64,000 bases of DNA from Pseudoglutamicibacter albus (GTDB taxonomy: Bacteria; Actinomycetota; Actinomycetes; Actinomycetales; Micrococcaceae): NCBI RefSeq assembly GCF_022346425.1, contig NZ_JAKRCW010000006.1:1-64000 (forward strand). Reading direction: 5' to 3'. Numbering within the stretch: position 1 is the first letter of the stretch; each line of letters starts with the position of its first letter. The notes beneath the pieces were generated by a model. The model had not been told where the DNA came from. It did not search any database and saw only the letters and a program-made list of their open reading frames with translations. The position numbers and the translations under genes were made by a program. This document shows positions 26,652 to 35,680 of the stretch, in pieces.

Positions 26652-28756
26652 GCGTCGATCTGTTCCTTCTCAAGTCGGTCGGCAGATTCGATCAAAAATT
26701 CCTTGCGCGGTGCAACATCTGAGCCCATCAACAAGTCGAAGATCCGCTCGGCTGATGACGCTTCTTCAAGTCGCACTCGGCGTAGTGTGCGGGTATGCCG
26801 GTCCATGGTTGTTTCCGCTAGCTGCTCTGCGTCCATCTCGCCCAAGCCCTTATAACGCTGGATCGGCTCTTTATAGGACAGCCCCTCTTCTTCGATGCGC
26901 TTCAAAACCTGGTGCAGTTCAGCTTCCGAATAGGTGTAGAGCACCTCATTCGGTTTTGAGCCGCGGTGCACAATCTCAATCCTGTGCAACGGAGGGACAG
27001 CGGCGTAGACACGGCCGTCCTCGACCATCGGGCGCATGTACCGGTAGAACAGCGTCAACAACAGCGTACGGATGTGAGCGCCATCAACGTCAGCATCCGT
27101 CATGATGATGGCCTTCTGATACCTCGCCTGATCGAGTTCAAACGTGCGGCCAGAACCCGCCCCAACCACCTGGATGATCGCTGCACACTCAGCGTTAGAG
27201 AGCATGTCCGCAACCGAGGCTTTCTGAACGTTGAGGATCTTTCCTCGGATAGGCAACAGGGCCTGGAACTCCGAGGAACGCGCCAAACGCGCGGTGCCGA
27301 GCGCGGAGTCACCCTCAACAATGAACAGTTCGGAACGCTCAACGTCTTTAGTGCGGCAATCCAGAAGTTTCGCCGGCAACGATGAGGACTCCAGGGCGGT
27401 CTTGCGCCGCTGAGTTTCCTTATGTTTGCGCGCCGAGATGCGGGACTTCATCTCGTTGACGACCTTCTCCATCACGGCCGTGGCTTGCGCCTTATCTTGG
27501 CGGCCCCGCGCTGAAAGTTTCTCCTTGATGCCCTGCGTCACCACACGGGAAACAATCTGGCGCACCGCGGATGTACCCAAAACCTCCTTGGTTTGGCCTT
27601 CGAACTGCGGCTCAGCCAAACGCACAGTCACGACCGCGGTCAGCCCAGCCAGCACGTCCTCCTTATCAGGCTTATCATCGCCTGCTTTCAGCCGGCGCGC
27701 ATTCGTTTTGATCGCGTCACGAACAGCGCGCGTCAACCCGTTTTCGAATCCGGCAAGGTGCGTGCCGCCCTTCGGGGTCGCGATGATGTTGACGAAAGAG
27801 CGCACGGTCGTGTCGTAGCCGATCCCCCAACGTAGCGCGATGTCAACATCGCAGGTCCGCTCGACGTCTTGCATGCTCGCATGCCCCTGCTCATCCAGGA
27901 CCGGCACGGATTCCGTGAAGGTACCGCTGCCCTGCAGCTTCCACGTATCAGTTACGGAAGCGTCCACGGCGAGGTGATCAACGAACTCGACAAGTCCGCC
28001 GTCATACTGCATGACCTCTTCAGTGACCTCTGCGCGGGTTCCGTCAGCCTGTTGAAGGCGGCGTTCATCACGCAGCACGATGCGCAGGCCCGGAACCAGG
28101 AACGCGGTCTGGCGGGCGCGACGCTCAAGAGCGGTCACATCGAACGCGGCATCCGGGGTGAATATTTGCGGATCGGCCCAATAACGGACCCGAGTTCCAG
28201 TGACCCCACGCTTAGCTTTACCAACCACCTCGGGCTGCCGTGGCTCACTGTAAGCGGTGAACGGGGCATCGGGCTTCGGCTGCCCCTTATCGGTGTAGGC
28301 GCCTGGTTCTCCGCGGCGGAACTGCATCCTGTAGGTCTTACCACCCCGGTCAACCTCGACGTCCAGGCGCGATGAGAGCGCGTTGACAACGGATGCACCA
28401 ACACCGTGCAAACCACCTGATGCGGTGTAGGAACCGCCGCCGAACTTACCGCCAGCGTGCAACTTAGTGAAGACCACTTCCAGGCCAGAGAGCCCCGTGC
28501 GAGGCTCAACATCCACCGGGATGCCGCGGCCATCATCGGACACTTCGACTGAACCGTCCGCGTGCATCGTGATGGTGATTGTCGAGGCGAAGTCAGCCAG
28601 AGCCTCATCGACCGAGTTATCGATAATCTCCCACAGGCAATGCATGAGGCCGCGCGAATCGGTTGAGCCGATATACATGCCCGGGCGTTTACGAACCGCC
28701 TCAAGCCCTTCAAGGACTGACAAATGGCGGGCCGAATACTCGGATCGCTGGGACAC
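26648..28756 (-). CDS. parE: DNA topoisomerase IV / gyrase subunit B (ParE)
   Basis: This ATPase subunit of a type IIA topoisomerase has 702 residues. The GHKL ATPase domain has VRKRPGMYIGSTDSRG, EIIDNSVDEALA and ASGGLHGVGASVVNALS. The transducer domain covers about 240-420. The TOPRIM domain has ELFIVEGDSALG, GKILNVQKA and the metal-binding IIMTDADVDGAHI. The C-terminus has RYKGLGEMDAEQLAETTMD. The start is GTG 28756, preceded by GAAAGG. It lies near sigA and away from any dnaA/recF locus, which supports ParE over GyrB. It is expected to work with the ParC subunit encoded at 13.8-16.6 kb. Confidence 0.9.
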   Translation of the reverse strand: MSQRSEYSARHLSVLEGLEAVRKRPGMYIGSTDSRGLMHCLWEIIDNSVDEALADFASTITITMHADGSVEVSDDGRGIPVDVEPRTGLSGLEVVFTKLHAGGKFGGGSYTASGGLHGVGASVVNALSSRLDVEVDRGGKTYRMQFRRGEPGAYTDKGQPKPDAPFTAYSEPRQPEVVGKAKRGVTGTRVRYWADPQIFTPDAAFDVTALERRARQTAFLVPGLRIVLRDERRLQQADGTRAEVTEEVMQYDGGLVEFVDHLAVDASVTDTWKLQGSGTFTESVPVLDEQGHASMQDVERTCDVDIALRWGIGYDTTVRSFVNIIATPKGGTHLAGFENGLTRAVRDAIKTNARRLKAGDDKPDKEDVLAGLTAVVTVRLAEPQFEGQTKEVLGTSAVRQIVSRVVTQGIKEKLSARGRQDKAQATAVMEKVVNEMKSRISARKHKETQRRKTALESSSLPAKLLDCRTKDVERSELFIVEGDSALGTARLARSSEFQALLPIRGKILNVQKASVADMLSNAECAAIIQVVGAGSGRTFELDQARYQKAIIMTDADVDGAHIRTLLLTLFYRYMRPMVEDGRVYAAVPPLHRIEIVHRGSKPNEVLYTYSEAELHQVLKRIEEEGLSYKEPIQRYKGLGEMDAEQLAETTMDRHTRTLRRVRLEEASSAERIFDLLMGSDVAPRKEFLIESADRLEKEQIDA

Positions 28757-29019
28757 GATAATGCCTTTCGCAGGGAACTGTACTGAATCTGGTGAGAACT
28801 TCTATGTAGCCTCTTGTGAGGCCCTCTACCCTAAGGAACCTACACTTCAAGAATAAGGTTCGGTAGCGTCAAGGAAGTGCAACTAAAGTCGCATAGCCGA
28901 GTCGCACTACAGGCCTGGATACGCCAGTGGTGAAATTCGGCACGCCGCGGGACTGTGTTCTGGGCTCGCATGGTTACAGTAAGTAGCTACAGATTCTGCG
29001 TTAGCTATAGGAGGATCTT

Positions 29020-29220
29020 ATGAACGCGACAGCAACTCGAGAGCTCACTACCGCTGATCGTTGCGATAAGTGCGGCGCTCAAGCCTACATCCGCGCCACA
29101 TTGGCTTCCGGCGGGCAGCTGTTGTTCTGCGCGCACCACGCCCGCGCGGTTGAGGAATCCCTGCGCCCACAAACCAGCGAATGGCTGGATGAATCGGATC
29201 AGCTGACCGTCAACGCCTAG
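29020..29220 (+). CDS. DUF7455 family small zinc-ribbon-like protein
   Basis: This 66-residue cytoplasmic protein has unknown function. It has the pattern TTADRCDKCGAQAYIRA, then LLFCAHHARAVEESL. A CxxC pair and a distal CxxH could bind one metal ion. Small proteins of this pattern are common near sigA in actinobacteria and are labelled DUF7455. The ATG has a strong AGGAGG ribosome site 6 nt upstream, so high expression is plausible. Confidence 0.87.
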   Translation: MNATATRELTTADRCDKCGAQAYIRATLASGGQLLFCAHHARAVEESLRPQTSEWLDESDQLTVNA

Positions 29221-29313
29221 TTAATGCCTCAACGCAGGCATAAGCAGTGCCAGCGGCGAGCTTCCGTACCCAGTCTTATCCCAGCAAGACTCCTATCCCA
29301 TTGAGGTGAACCC

Positions 29314-29670
29314 GTGCTGACGTCCTCCCTCTTCGTTGAGACCGAGCGGCCCGAACGCTACGTAAAGCAGCTGCTGTCCCACTTGACCCGGGTCAAGCCT
29401 GACCCGGATGGCGGGCCTGACCGTGCACGTTTCGTAAGTTCCGATGCTGAGGCTGGCACAAGGCTGGCTTTCACTGATGACGGCACAACGCCCGATGAGT
29501 CGAACTACACGTTGCTGGTGTGCGAGCCGGAACGTGGCGTTGCGGTGACGCACCACGCTTCAAACGAGGAGTCCCTTGAACGCTTGGAGAAAGTCGTGAC
29601 GGGTCATTTGTGGCGTTTCATTCACGGGCGTGAAGCGCACTACCCTGAGCATCAGCGCGCAGATATGTAA
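29314..29670 (+). CDS. DUF2218 domain-containing protein
   Basis: This is a 118-residue soluble protein. The segment TERPERYVKQLLSHLTRV at residues 10-27 and the end pattern SLERLEKVVTGHLWRF match the short DUF2218 family, whose members share a start with R-Y-x-K-Q-L-x-S-H and a closing E-x-L-x-R-F-type helix. The function is unknown, although some members occur beside iron-siderophore genes. The start is GTG 29314 with weak upstream pairing (TGAGG 9 nt upstream). It follows DUF7455 by 93 bp and ends before a bidirectional terminator. Confidence 0.72.
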   Translation: MLTSSLFVETERPERYVKQLLSHLTRVKPDPDGGPDRARFVSSDAEAGTRLAFTDDGTTPDESNYTLLVCEPERGVAVTHHASNEESLERLEKVVTGHLWRFIHGREAHYPEHQRADM

Positions 29671-29695
29671 CTGTTTTAGTTCTTTGGTTAACGCT

Positions 29696-29729
29696 TCGGG
29701 GCGGGCATCCTGTTGGATGCCCGCCCCGA
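29696..29729. terminator. Bidirectional terminator between DUF2218 and sigA
   Basis: Arms 29696-29710 and 29715-29729 form a perfect 15-bp GC-rich stem with a TGTT loop. The preceding plus-strand stretch is T-rich and the element lies between convergent genes. Confidence 0.88.
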
Positions 29730-29759
29730 TGCGTCTATTGCGCCCGTTGCCTCTGGTGT

Positions 29760-31469
29760 CTAGTCGAGGTAGTCGCGTAGCACCTGGGAGCGGGATGGGT
29801 GGCGCAGCTTAGACATCGTCTTGGATTCGATCTGGCGGATGCGTTCGCGGGTCACGCCATAGACCTTGCCGATCTCATCAAGGGTCTTCGGCTGGCCGTC
29901 GGTCAAGCCGAAGCGCATGGCCACAACCCCTGCTTCGCGCTCGGACAACGTATCGAGCACAGTGTGCAGCTGCTCCTGCAGGAGGGTGAACGACACGGCG
30001 TCAGCTGGGACGATCGCCTCGGAGTCTTCGATGAGGTCACCGAATTCGGAATCGCCGTCTTCGCCGAGCGGGGTATGTAGCGAGATCGGTTCGCGACCGT
30101 ATTTTTGAACCTCAACGACGCGTTCCGGGGTCATGTCGAGCTCTTTAGCGAGCTCTTCCGGGGTCGGTTCGCGGCCGAGGTCCTGCAACATCTGGCGTTG
30201 CACGCGTGCGAGCTTGTTGATGACTTCAACCATGTGCACGGGGATACGGATGGTGCGGGCCTGGTCTGCCATAGCGCGGGTGATCGCCTGACGGATCCAC
30301 CAGGTTGCGTAAGTCGAGAACTTAAAGCCCTTGGTGTAGTCGAACTTCTCGACTGCGCGGATCAAGCCGAGGTTGCCTTCCTGGATGAGGTCCAAGAACA
30401 GCATGCCGCGGCCGGTGTAGCGTTTGGCCAACGATACGACGAGACGCAGGTTCGCCTCCAACAGGTGGTTCTTGGCGATGCGGCCGTCGTGAACAATCTG
30501 TTCGTAGTCGTAGCGCAGGCGCTTATCCATGCGCTTGCCTTTTTCTTTCGCTTCGTCGAGCTTGTGTTGGGCAAACAGGCCCGCCTCGATACGCAACGCG
30601 AGATCGACTTCTTCCGCCGCGGTCAGCAGCGCGACTTTACCGATCTGTTTGAGGTAGTCCTTGACCGGGTCAGCGGTCGCGCCGGCGACGGTAACCTGCT
30701 GTTGCGGTGCGTCGTCTTCGTCGCTGGTGGTGAGGGTGAAGCCCTTAGACTCTTCGTTTTCTTTTTTCCCGGACTTGGATTCGCCTTGCTTTTCCTGGCC
30801 GTGACGCTGCTCGGCCTCGTCCTTCTCGGCGTCCTCGTCTTCCTCATCGACGTCGTCTTCGAGGTCGTGATCCTCATCGACGGCATCGTCCTCATCTTCG
30901 AGGTCTTCGTCTACGAACTCGTCCGGTTCTTCTTCGTCTTCAACTTTAGCTTTGGACTTCTTTGCAGCCGATGCGGCGGCCGTCTTCTTAGCCGCCGGCT
31001 TACGGGTAGCAGTCTTCTTGGCCGTGGCTTTCTTGGCAGTGGTCTTCTTAGCGGTGCTAGCCGTTTCTTCTTCGGTCTCTTCCGCTTCCTCGGCGGCTTT
31101 CGCTGCCGCGGCCTTGGTCTTGGCGGCGGTCGAGGTCTTCTTAGCCGCAGCGGTAGCCTTCGCAGCCGTGCTCTTGGCGGCGGTCTTCTTGGTAGCCGTC
31201 GTCTTTTTTGTTGCCGTGGTCTTCGTTGCCGCGCTCGACTTAGCCGCGGTGCTCTTAGCTGCGGCCGTCTTCTTCGTTGCAGTCTTGGACGAACCGGACT
31301 TAGCGGTAGAAGCCTTTGTCGCTGCGGTCTTGGTTGCGCTCGCCTTCGTCGCAGTCGACTTTGTTGAAGCAGCCTTCTTAGTTGGCGTCTTCTTCGCCGT
31401 GCTCGACGTAGTGGCTTTTGGCTCCGCCGTTGCGGTGTCCGTTGACTTCGAGGAGGTCTTCGCTGGCAC
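29760..31469 (-). CDS. sigA: Primary RNA polymerase sigma factor SigA/HrdB
   Basis: This housekeeping sigma factor has 569 residues. The first ~160 residues are Lys/Ala/Thr-rich repeats ([13 protein letters not shown] type). A strongly acidic stretch (about 175-240) precedes region 1.2 ([18 protein letters not shown]). Region 2 has [40 protein letters not shown] and [15 protein letters not shown]. Region 3 has [12 protein letters not shown]. Region 4 ends [20 protein letters not shown]. The start is GTG 31469 with AAAGGGA 4 nt upstream. The unusual length is entirely N-terminal and resembles the basic and acidic extensions of other actinobacterial SigA/HrdB proteins. Confidence 0.96.
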   Translation of the reverse strand: MPAKTSSKSTDTATAEPKATTSSTAKKTPTKKAASTKSTATKASATKTAATKASTAKSGSSKTATKKTAAAKSTAAKSSAATKTTATKKTTATKKTAAKSTAAKATAAAKKTSTAAKTKAAAAKAAEEAEETEEETASTAKKTTAKKATAKKTATRKPAAKKTAAASAAKKSKAKVEDEEEPDEFVDEDLEDEDDAVDEDHDLEDDVDEEDEDAEKDEAEQRHGQEKQGESKSGKKENEESKGFTLTTSDEDDAPQQQVTVAGATADPVKDYLKQIGKVALLTAAEEVDLALRIEAGLFAQHKLDEAKEKGKRMDKRLRYDYEQIVHDGRIAKNHLLEANLRLVVSLAKRYTGRGMLFLDLIQEGNLGLIRAVEKFDYTKGFKFSTYATWWIRQAITRAMADQARTIRIPVHMVEVINKLARVQRQMLQDLGREPTPEELAKELDMTPERVVEVQKYGREPISLHTPLGEDGDSEFGDLIEDSEAIVPADAVSFTLLQEQLHTVLDTLSEREAGVVAMRFGLTDGQPKTLDEIGKVYGVTRERIRQIESKTMSKLRHPSRSQVLRDYLD

Positions 31470-31569
31470 GAGTTCCCTTTCTGGTCAGCAAGATTCGTGC
31501 GTGGCTAAGGGGTGCTCACGCTACTAAGACCCTGTCAAGTCCCAGGTAAGTTGGCGCACGCTCAGCCGC

Positions 31570-31575
31570 GTTATA
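31570..31575 (-). promoter_or_regulatory. Possible -10 element for sigA
   Basis: TATAAC on the minus strand lies about 100 bp upstream of the sigA GTG in an otherwise gene-free 227-bp spacer. No -35 box at standard spacing is visible, so this is tentative. Confidence 0.3.
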
Positions 31576-31696
31576 GCCCCTGAAACTGAAGGGTCGTTAA
31601 GGTTCAACCACGGCTATACCGTTTTTGTTCCCGTGACCCGAAAGATTTTTGCACAACTCGCCGCTGCCCCGCCTCGCACCGGGAAGAGAGCCCCGC

Positions 31697-32905
31697 TCAC
31701 CCGCCTGGAGGTCTTTCTATCCATCGCGGATAAGCCCTAGCTTCCAGCACCTCTTTGACGTGGCGGACAAACGTACTCAGCTCCGGAGTTTCTTCTAAGC
31801 TCGTGAACTGGCTTTCGTACCGAAGGGCCTCCTCGATGTTTCGCATGGCTTTGTTTCTGTTCCCGAGTGCCCATTCGATCCATGCCAGCATCGCGAGTGC
31901 TATCGCTAGAGGGCCCCGGCCAGTAGCCGTGATCATCGTGCATGCGTACTCGATGATGGAGCGGTGGGCACGAAGCCCATCAGCTGACATCGGGCCGCCC
32001 CACTGCCCCGTGAAGACCTCCCTGTATTCGACCTCGGATACGTGTTTGCACGGCACCGTGATCTGCTGGATCATGCGTTCACGCTCTGTTGTGACTTCAA
32101 GCTGCGCGCATACGGCGGCGACCACGTGCACGAGTGAATGGGTCCACACCCCAACGTATTGATCGCTCGTGTGTGAGTGTGGCCCAGGTTGTGTTTCGCG
32201 GATCTCATGTTGTTTGAGCACCCACTCCCACACATCCACCATGTGCCATATGCCGGTCATGAGCGCGCGGTCCCGTTCCCGCTGCGCACACGGGTACGCC
32301 TCGCGGAAAAGCTCTTTCGCACATTCAGGCACCTCGTACGCCTCTTTCACGCCGCCAACGCTGACGGCGCGGGCGGCGCGGGCGGCGCGGGCGGCGCGGG
32401 CGGCGCGGGCGGCGCGGGCGGCGGTTGAATAATGTGCCGTGGCATGGTTGACCGGTTCCGTGGAACGCACCGCCGCGTAGTGCGGTGCCCAGTGTCCGCC
32501 TTCCTGAAGAGCGCTGTTTGAGAACCACCGGGATTCTTCGACCGCGTAGGCCATCACGATGTTCGGCCACCTCTGTGCACAGGCTTCAGCCCATCTGCGC
32601 CCCGCTGCTGCCGTGTCATAGAGCCCTATGATGATGCGGTGGGCTTGGGAGGCGCTTTGTTGCACAACGCGTTCGCACCGTTCGAGGTCTTGCAATGTCC
32701 ACGCATCACACCGAACGGTTGAAGTACAGACGTCATGTTCATCAGTCAGGATCAAAACCACTGCGTGATGCGGCTGTTGCTCACAGCGCTGTTCAACGCC
32801 GCGTATCAGGTGACAGAAATGCCCGATGCGCCTGCGGCCAGCGCTGCTGTCTTCACGTGGCCCTGCGCCTTCATGTGCTTCTGGGGAAAGATCAGAAATA
32901 CTCAT
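31697..32905 (-). CDS. DUF4192 domain-containing protein with alanine/arginine repeat
   Basis: This is a 402-residue soluble protein of unknown function. The N-terminal part contains HAVVLILTDEHDVCT and a long helical region. The C-terminal GRGPLAIALAMLAWIEWAL and NIEEALRYES match the closing part of DUF4192 proteins, which occur beside sigA in Micrococcales. A 9-bp repeat encodes a run of Ala-Arg-Ala units at about residues 160-180. Sequence conservation seems low away from the C-terminus, and the N-terminus is shorter than I expect for the family, so a different start or some decay is possible. It is upstream of sigA on the same strand. Confidence 0.7.
   Translation of the reverse strand: MSISDLSPEAHEGAGPREDSSAGRRRIGHFCHLIRGVEQRCEQQPHHAVVLILTDEHDVCTSTVRCDAWTLQDLERCERVVQQSASQAHRIIIGLYDTAAAGRRWAEACAQRWPNIVMAYAVEESRWFSNSALQEGGHWAPHYAAVRSTEPVNHATAHYSTAARAARAARAARAARAARAVSVGGVKEAYEVPECAKELFREAYPCAQRERDRALMTGIWHMVDVWEWVLKQHEIRETQPGPHSHTSDQYVGVWTHSLVHVVAAVCAQLEVTTERERMIQQITVPCKHVSEVEYREVFTGQWGGPMSADGLRAHRSIIEYACTMITATGRGPLAIALAMLAWIEWALGNRNKAMRNIEEALRYESQFTSLEETPELSTFVRHVKEVLEARAYPRWIERPPGG
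32366..32419. repeat. 9-bp perfect tandem repeat, 6 copies
   Basis: The unit GGCGCGGGC is repeated six times without a mismatch and is followed by a partial copy. It is in-frame in the DUF4192 gene (minus strand), so copy-number changes would alter length by three residues each. Confidence 0.95.
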
Positions 32906-33092
32906 AGACCGATTCCAGCCGGTCTACGAAACCCGTGGTGAACTCACGATAAAACAGTGGATATCGAGCCGAGGATTAAGAGGGTGTGGATTCCCGAACC
33001 CCCGGCAACCAGCCGGTGCGAGGCTTTCTATCTCAGCCTTGCCACCGCTAGGTAGACCTGTGGCCTCTAGCTCTGAGCCGTCTAGCCTTACG

Positions 33093-34427
33093 TTATTTAA
33101 CCCGGCGGCGCGCGCGTATTTGCTGCATGAACACTCGCCTCAGCGACGCATAGTCCGGGTAGCGGCGCCGTACCAGGCGCAAAGAGATGAAGAACCCGAT
33201 ATACCCGATCACAAAGATGGCCAGCACCACGGTGAACGCGAGTTGGAAACCTTCCAACGTATAGAGGGCACCGCCGGCATCCGCCCCCGCGGCATCGGGG
33301 TGGCCAGCCACCGCATCGAGCACAAAACCCACGCCGCCGATCGCGATAAGACCACCGGAGAAAGAGCCCACGTTCGCAACGCCGGTCGCCGTTCCTGCAA
33401 CGTGGGCAGGGTTCTCCGTGCGCGTGAAGTCGAACGCGATCATCGATGCCGGGCCACCGCAGGCCAAAACGAAAGCGGCAAGGAAGTTCATCCACAGCGG
33501 CGCCCCGCCAGGCCACACAATCAACGCGACCCAGCACGCCAACCCTGCCATCGATATCAGGATGACCATGAGCGAACGCCGGTACAGGAAGCGGGCAACC
33601 AGAACACCGAGGATAGGACCGAACACCATCGCGACAAACACGAACATACTCATCACAGTGCTCGCCTGCGCCGGTGAATACCCCATCCCGGAAACCAAGT
33701 ATGGATAACCCCATACGAGCAGAAACACGTTGATCGAAAACGCGCCCAACCAGTGTGTCCAGAACCCAAGCCACGTCCCCGGGCTCACGGCTACCGCCTT
33801 GATCTGGCTCAGAAGCGACAACCGTTGCCCACCGGAATGGCTCGGCCGCTTACCTCCCGGAAAGTCCCTCACCGCGATGACCGTAAGCGCACACGCCAAA
33901 ACACTCATCGCTGCCAGGGAAACGAATGTTGTGCTCCAGCCACGCCAACCCAAAAGGAATGCGACCGGAAAGAGGGAAACCAGCTGACCAACTTGCCCCA
34001 ACGTACCCGTCAGTTGAGACATCACAGGGTTCATACGTGGCGCAAACCAGGCCGGCACCAAACGCATCACGGACACAAATGTCATCGCGTCCCCGGCACC
34101 CACTAAAACGCGCCCCACATAGCCCTGCACAACATCGTTGGCTAACGCCAGAACAAACTGACCAGCCGCCATGAGTACCGCGCCGATCGCGATCATCCAC
34201 CGCGAACCGAACCGGTCCACCAGCGTGCCGACCGGGATCTGTAGCGCGGCGTACACAACCAACTGCACGACGCCGAACGTACCCAACACCGCAGCCGTTG
34301 CGTTGAAACGCTCGGTTGCGTCCAAACCCGCAACACCGAAAGACGTGCGTTGCGTGACAGAAACCATGTAGGCGAAAACAGCAACGCCCCACACGAGCCA
34401 TGCGCCACGGCTCGTCTTATTCATCAT
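33093..34427 (-). CDS. Major facilitator superfamily transporter
   Basis: This 444-residue protein has twelve predicted helices. MFS signatures are visible as YAALQIPVGTLVDRFGSRWM, GRVLVGAGDAMTFVSVMRL and SGMGYSPAQASTVMSMFVF. An A-loop-like DRFGSR lies between helices 2 and 3. The open frame extends upstream to 34586, but that part lies inside the PAC2 gene and is repetitive. The real start is the ATG ATG pair at 34427/34424, overlapping the PAC2 stop codon by 8-11 bp, so translation is coupled. The substrate is unknown; the overall look is nitrate/sugar-phosphate type, which is only an impression. Confidence 0.85.
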   Translation of the reverse strand: MMNKTSRGAWLVWGVAVFAYMVSVTQRTSFGVAGLDATERFNATAAVLGTFGVVQLVVYAALQIPVGTLVDRFGSRWMIAIGAVLMAAGQFVLALANDVVQGYVGRVLVGAGDAMTFVSVMRLVPAWFAPRMNPVMSQLTGTLGQVGQLVSLFPVAFLLGWRGWSTTFVSLAAMSVLACALTVIAVRDFPGGKRPSHSGGQRLSLLSQIKAVAVSPGTWLGFWTHWLGAFSINVFLLVWGYPYLVSGMGYSPAQASTVMSMFVFVAMVFGPILGVLVARFLYRRSLMVILISMAGLACWVALIVWPGGAPLWMNFLAAFVLACGGPASMIAFDFTRTENPAHVAGTATGVANVGSFSGGLIAIGGVGFVLDAVAGHPDAAGADAGGALYTLEGFQLAFTVVLAIFVIGYIGFFISLRLVRRRYPDYASLRRVFMQQIRARRRVK

Positions 34428-35478
34428 CAGCCTGCTCGCCCGCCTGCTGGTCTGTAACATCCGTGTGCTCGTCTGCAGCAGCCGTGTGCTGGCCTCCAAC
34501 GTCCGAGTGCTCGCCTGAGGTGTGTGGCCCGGCTTCTGATGTTTGTGGCGCGGCTTCGAGTTGATCCAGGGTTTCTGCGTCTTCAACGAAAGCGTCAGAT
34601 ACGTTGCTCAGATACTTTTGCGCCGCAGCCGCGATCTGGTCGCCATCCGGTAGTTCGGATTCGTCTTCGGCGAGCGCGGTGGAGGAACGCAGCAGTGGGG
34701 TTTCCATGTCGTAGCGTTTCTCGAGGCCTTCGATCATGGTGGTCGCCTCGGTGTTGTTGTGTAGTTGTTCTTCGATTTGGGCGTCTACGGCGCGCCCTAG
34801 TTCGCGTAGTTGTTCGCTGGGCGCGGAGATCCCGGCGTGGGCCGCGATGGCGTCCAGGCCGGCTACTGCGGCGGCCGGATAGTCGGATTCAGCGATGTAA
34901 TGCGGGACCTGGATGGTCATGCCTTTGACGTTGAAGCCGTGTTCGGTCAGCCGGGTTTCAAGCAGGTGTGAAAACGATGCGGGAAGCCTGAATGGCCCGC
35001 TTTCTAGCCCGCCTGAGTCACCGTGTTCGCGCACCACAACTGGGCGTGTGTGTGGGACTGGTAGCGGCATCGAGTGCACGACGGATACTTCGTTGGATCC
35101 GACTGATTCCAGCAGGTCGGTCACCGCCATCACGACGCGTTCCCATGCGATCACCGGTTCGGAGCCGCAGAGCAGGATCGCTTGGTTGCCGAGTTCATCG
35201 GTGACGATGTCGACGCCGAGGCGTGGTGCCCGGTAGTCCTTGAACGTGCCGTTTTCGAAGGTGATGTGGGGGCGGCGGGCGCGGTGGTCGATCAGGAGGT
35301 CGGAGTCGAATTCGGCTAGAGGTGTCACATCCATTTCACTACGGATTGTCCGGCGCATCATGCGCACCCCGGAGCCGGCATCGAAGGCACCATCTACCAG
35401 GACGACAACAGGCAGGTTGGCCCCTGCTATCTGTTGTTGTGCCCTGCCGTGCACATCGATGATGTCATCTCCTAACAC
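34417..35478 (-). CDS. PAC2 (proteasome-assembly-chaperone-like) family protein
   Basis: This ~353-residue soluble protein belongs to the PAC2 family, common in actinobacteria (Rv2125-like) and of unclear role. The conserved core has VVLVDGAFDAGSGVRMMRRT, LLCGSEPVIAWERVVMAVTD, VVHSMPLPVPHTRPVVV and VPHYIAESDYPAAAVAGLD. The tail is a low-complexity His/Thr/Asp repeat of 7-residue units. I chose GTG 35478 (VLGDDIIDV), with AAGGAG 12 nt upstream. The open frame continues to 35559, but that part contains the probable promoter. Coupling to the MFS gene suggests shared function or mere compactness. Confidence 0.82.
   Translation of the reverse strand: MLGDDIIDVHGRAQQQIAGANLPVVVLVDGAFDAGSGVRMMRRTIRSEMDVTPLAEFDSDLLIDHRARRPHITFENGTFKDYRAPRLGVDIVTDELGNQAILLCGSEPVIAWERVVMAVTDLLESVGSNEVSVVHSMPLPVPHTRPVVVREHGDSGGLESGPFRLPASFSHLLETRLTEHGFNVKGMTIQVPHYIAESDYPAAAVAGLDAIAAHAGISAPSEQLRELGRAVDAQIEEQLHNNTEATTMIEGLEKRYDMETPLLRSSTALAEDESELPDGDQIAAAAQKYLSNVSDAFVEDAETLDQLEAAPQTSEAGPHTSGEHSDVGGQHTAAADEHTDVTDQQAGEQADDE
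34435..34518 (-). repeat. 21-bp in-frame tandem repeat in PAC2 gene tail
   Basis: Units beginning AACATCCGTGTGCTC, AGCAGCCGTGTGCTG and AACGTCCGAGTGCTC (21 bp each on the plus strand) plus a shorter flanking unit encode heptads such as HTDVTDQ and HTAAADE at the PAC2 C-terminus. Confidence 0.75.
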
Positions 35479-35535
35479 CTTGGTGAGACGCTCCTTCCGT
35501 GCCGTGCCCTCGCGTGAGAGGTATTCGTTACTGCT

Positions 35536-35541
35536 TCTATA
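35536..35541 (-). promoter_or_regulatory. Probable -10 box for the PAC2/MFS operon
   Basis: TATAGA on the minus strand, 58 bp upstream of the chosen GTG, would place the -35 region inside the palindrome at 35547-35569. Confidence 0.45.
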
Positions 35542-35546
35542 ACACA

Positions 35547-35569
35547 GCGGGAACATCATTTGTTCCCGC
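35547..35569. promoter_or_regulatory. Palindromic operator candidate in PAC2/pepA divergent region
   Basis: GCGGGAACA-N5-TGTTCCCGC has 9-bp perfect arms. It lies 69 bp upstream of the PAC2 start and 111 bp upstream of the pepA start, and it overlaps the expected -35 region of the PAC2 promoter. Confidence 0.65.
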
Positions 35570-35680
35570 GACCTGCGTGCATGGTGCGCATATGCTGGAG
35601 ATAGTGGCCCAATTCACGTGCTACTACTCGTGGCCGAGATCTCTCGGCCTCCTCGATTCATACAAGGAGATTTCACACCA

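Noticed and set aside
30105-31367. 420-codon open frame antisense to sigA
   Set aside because: It mirrors the repetitive Lys/Ala codons of SigA (giving Leu/Phe/Gly-rich sequence) and has no support as a gene.
31533-31538. TTGACA on the minus strand upstream of sigA as a -35 box
   Set aside because: No -10-like hexamer occurs 16-19 bp downstream; probably chance.
33000-33092. Small gene or repeat between the MFS and DUF4192 genes
   Set aside because: Only weak CTAG-rich similarity between segments was seen, and no ORF with a ribosome site.
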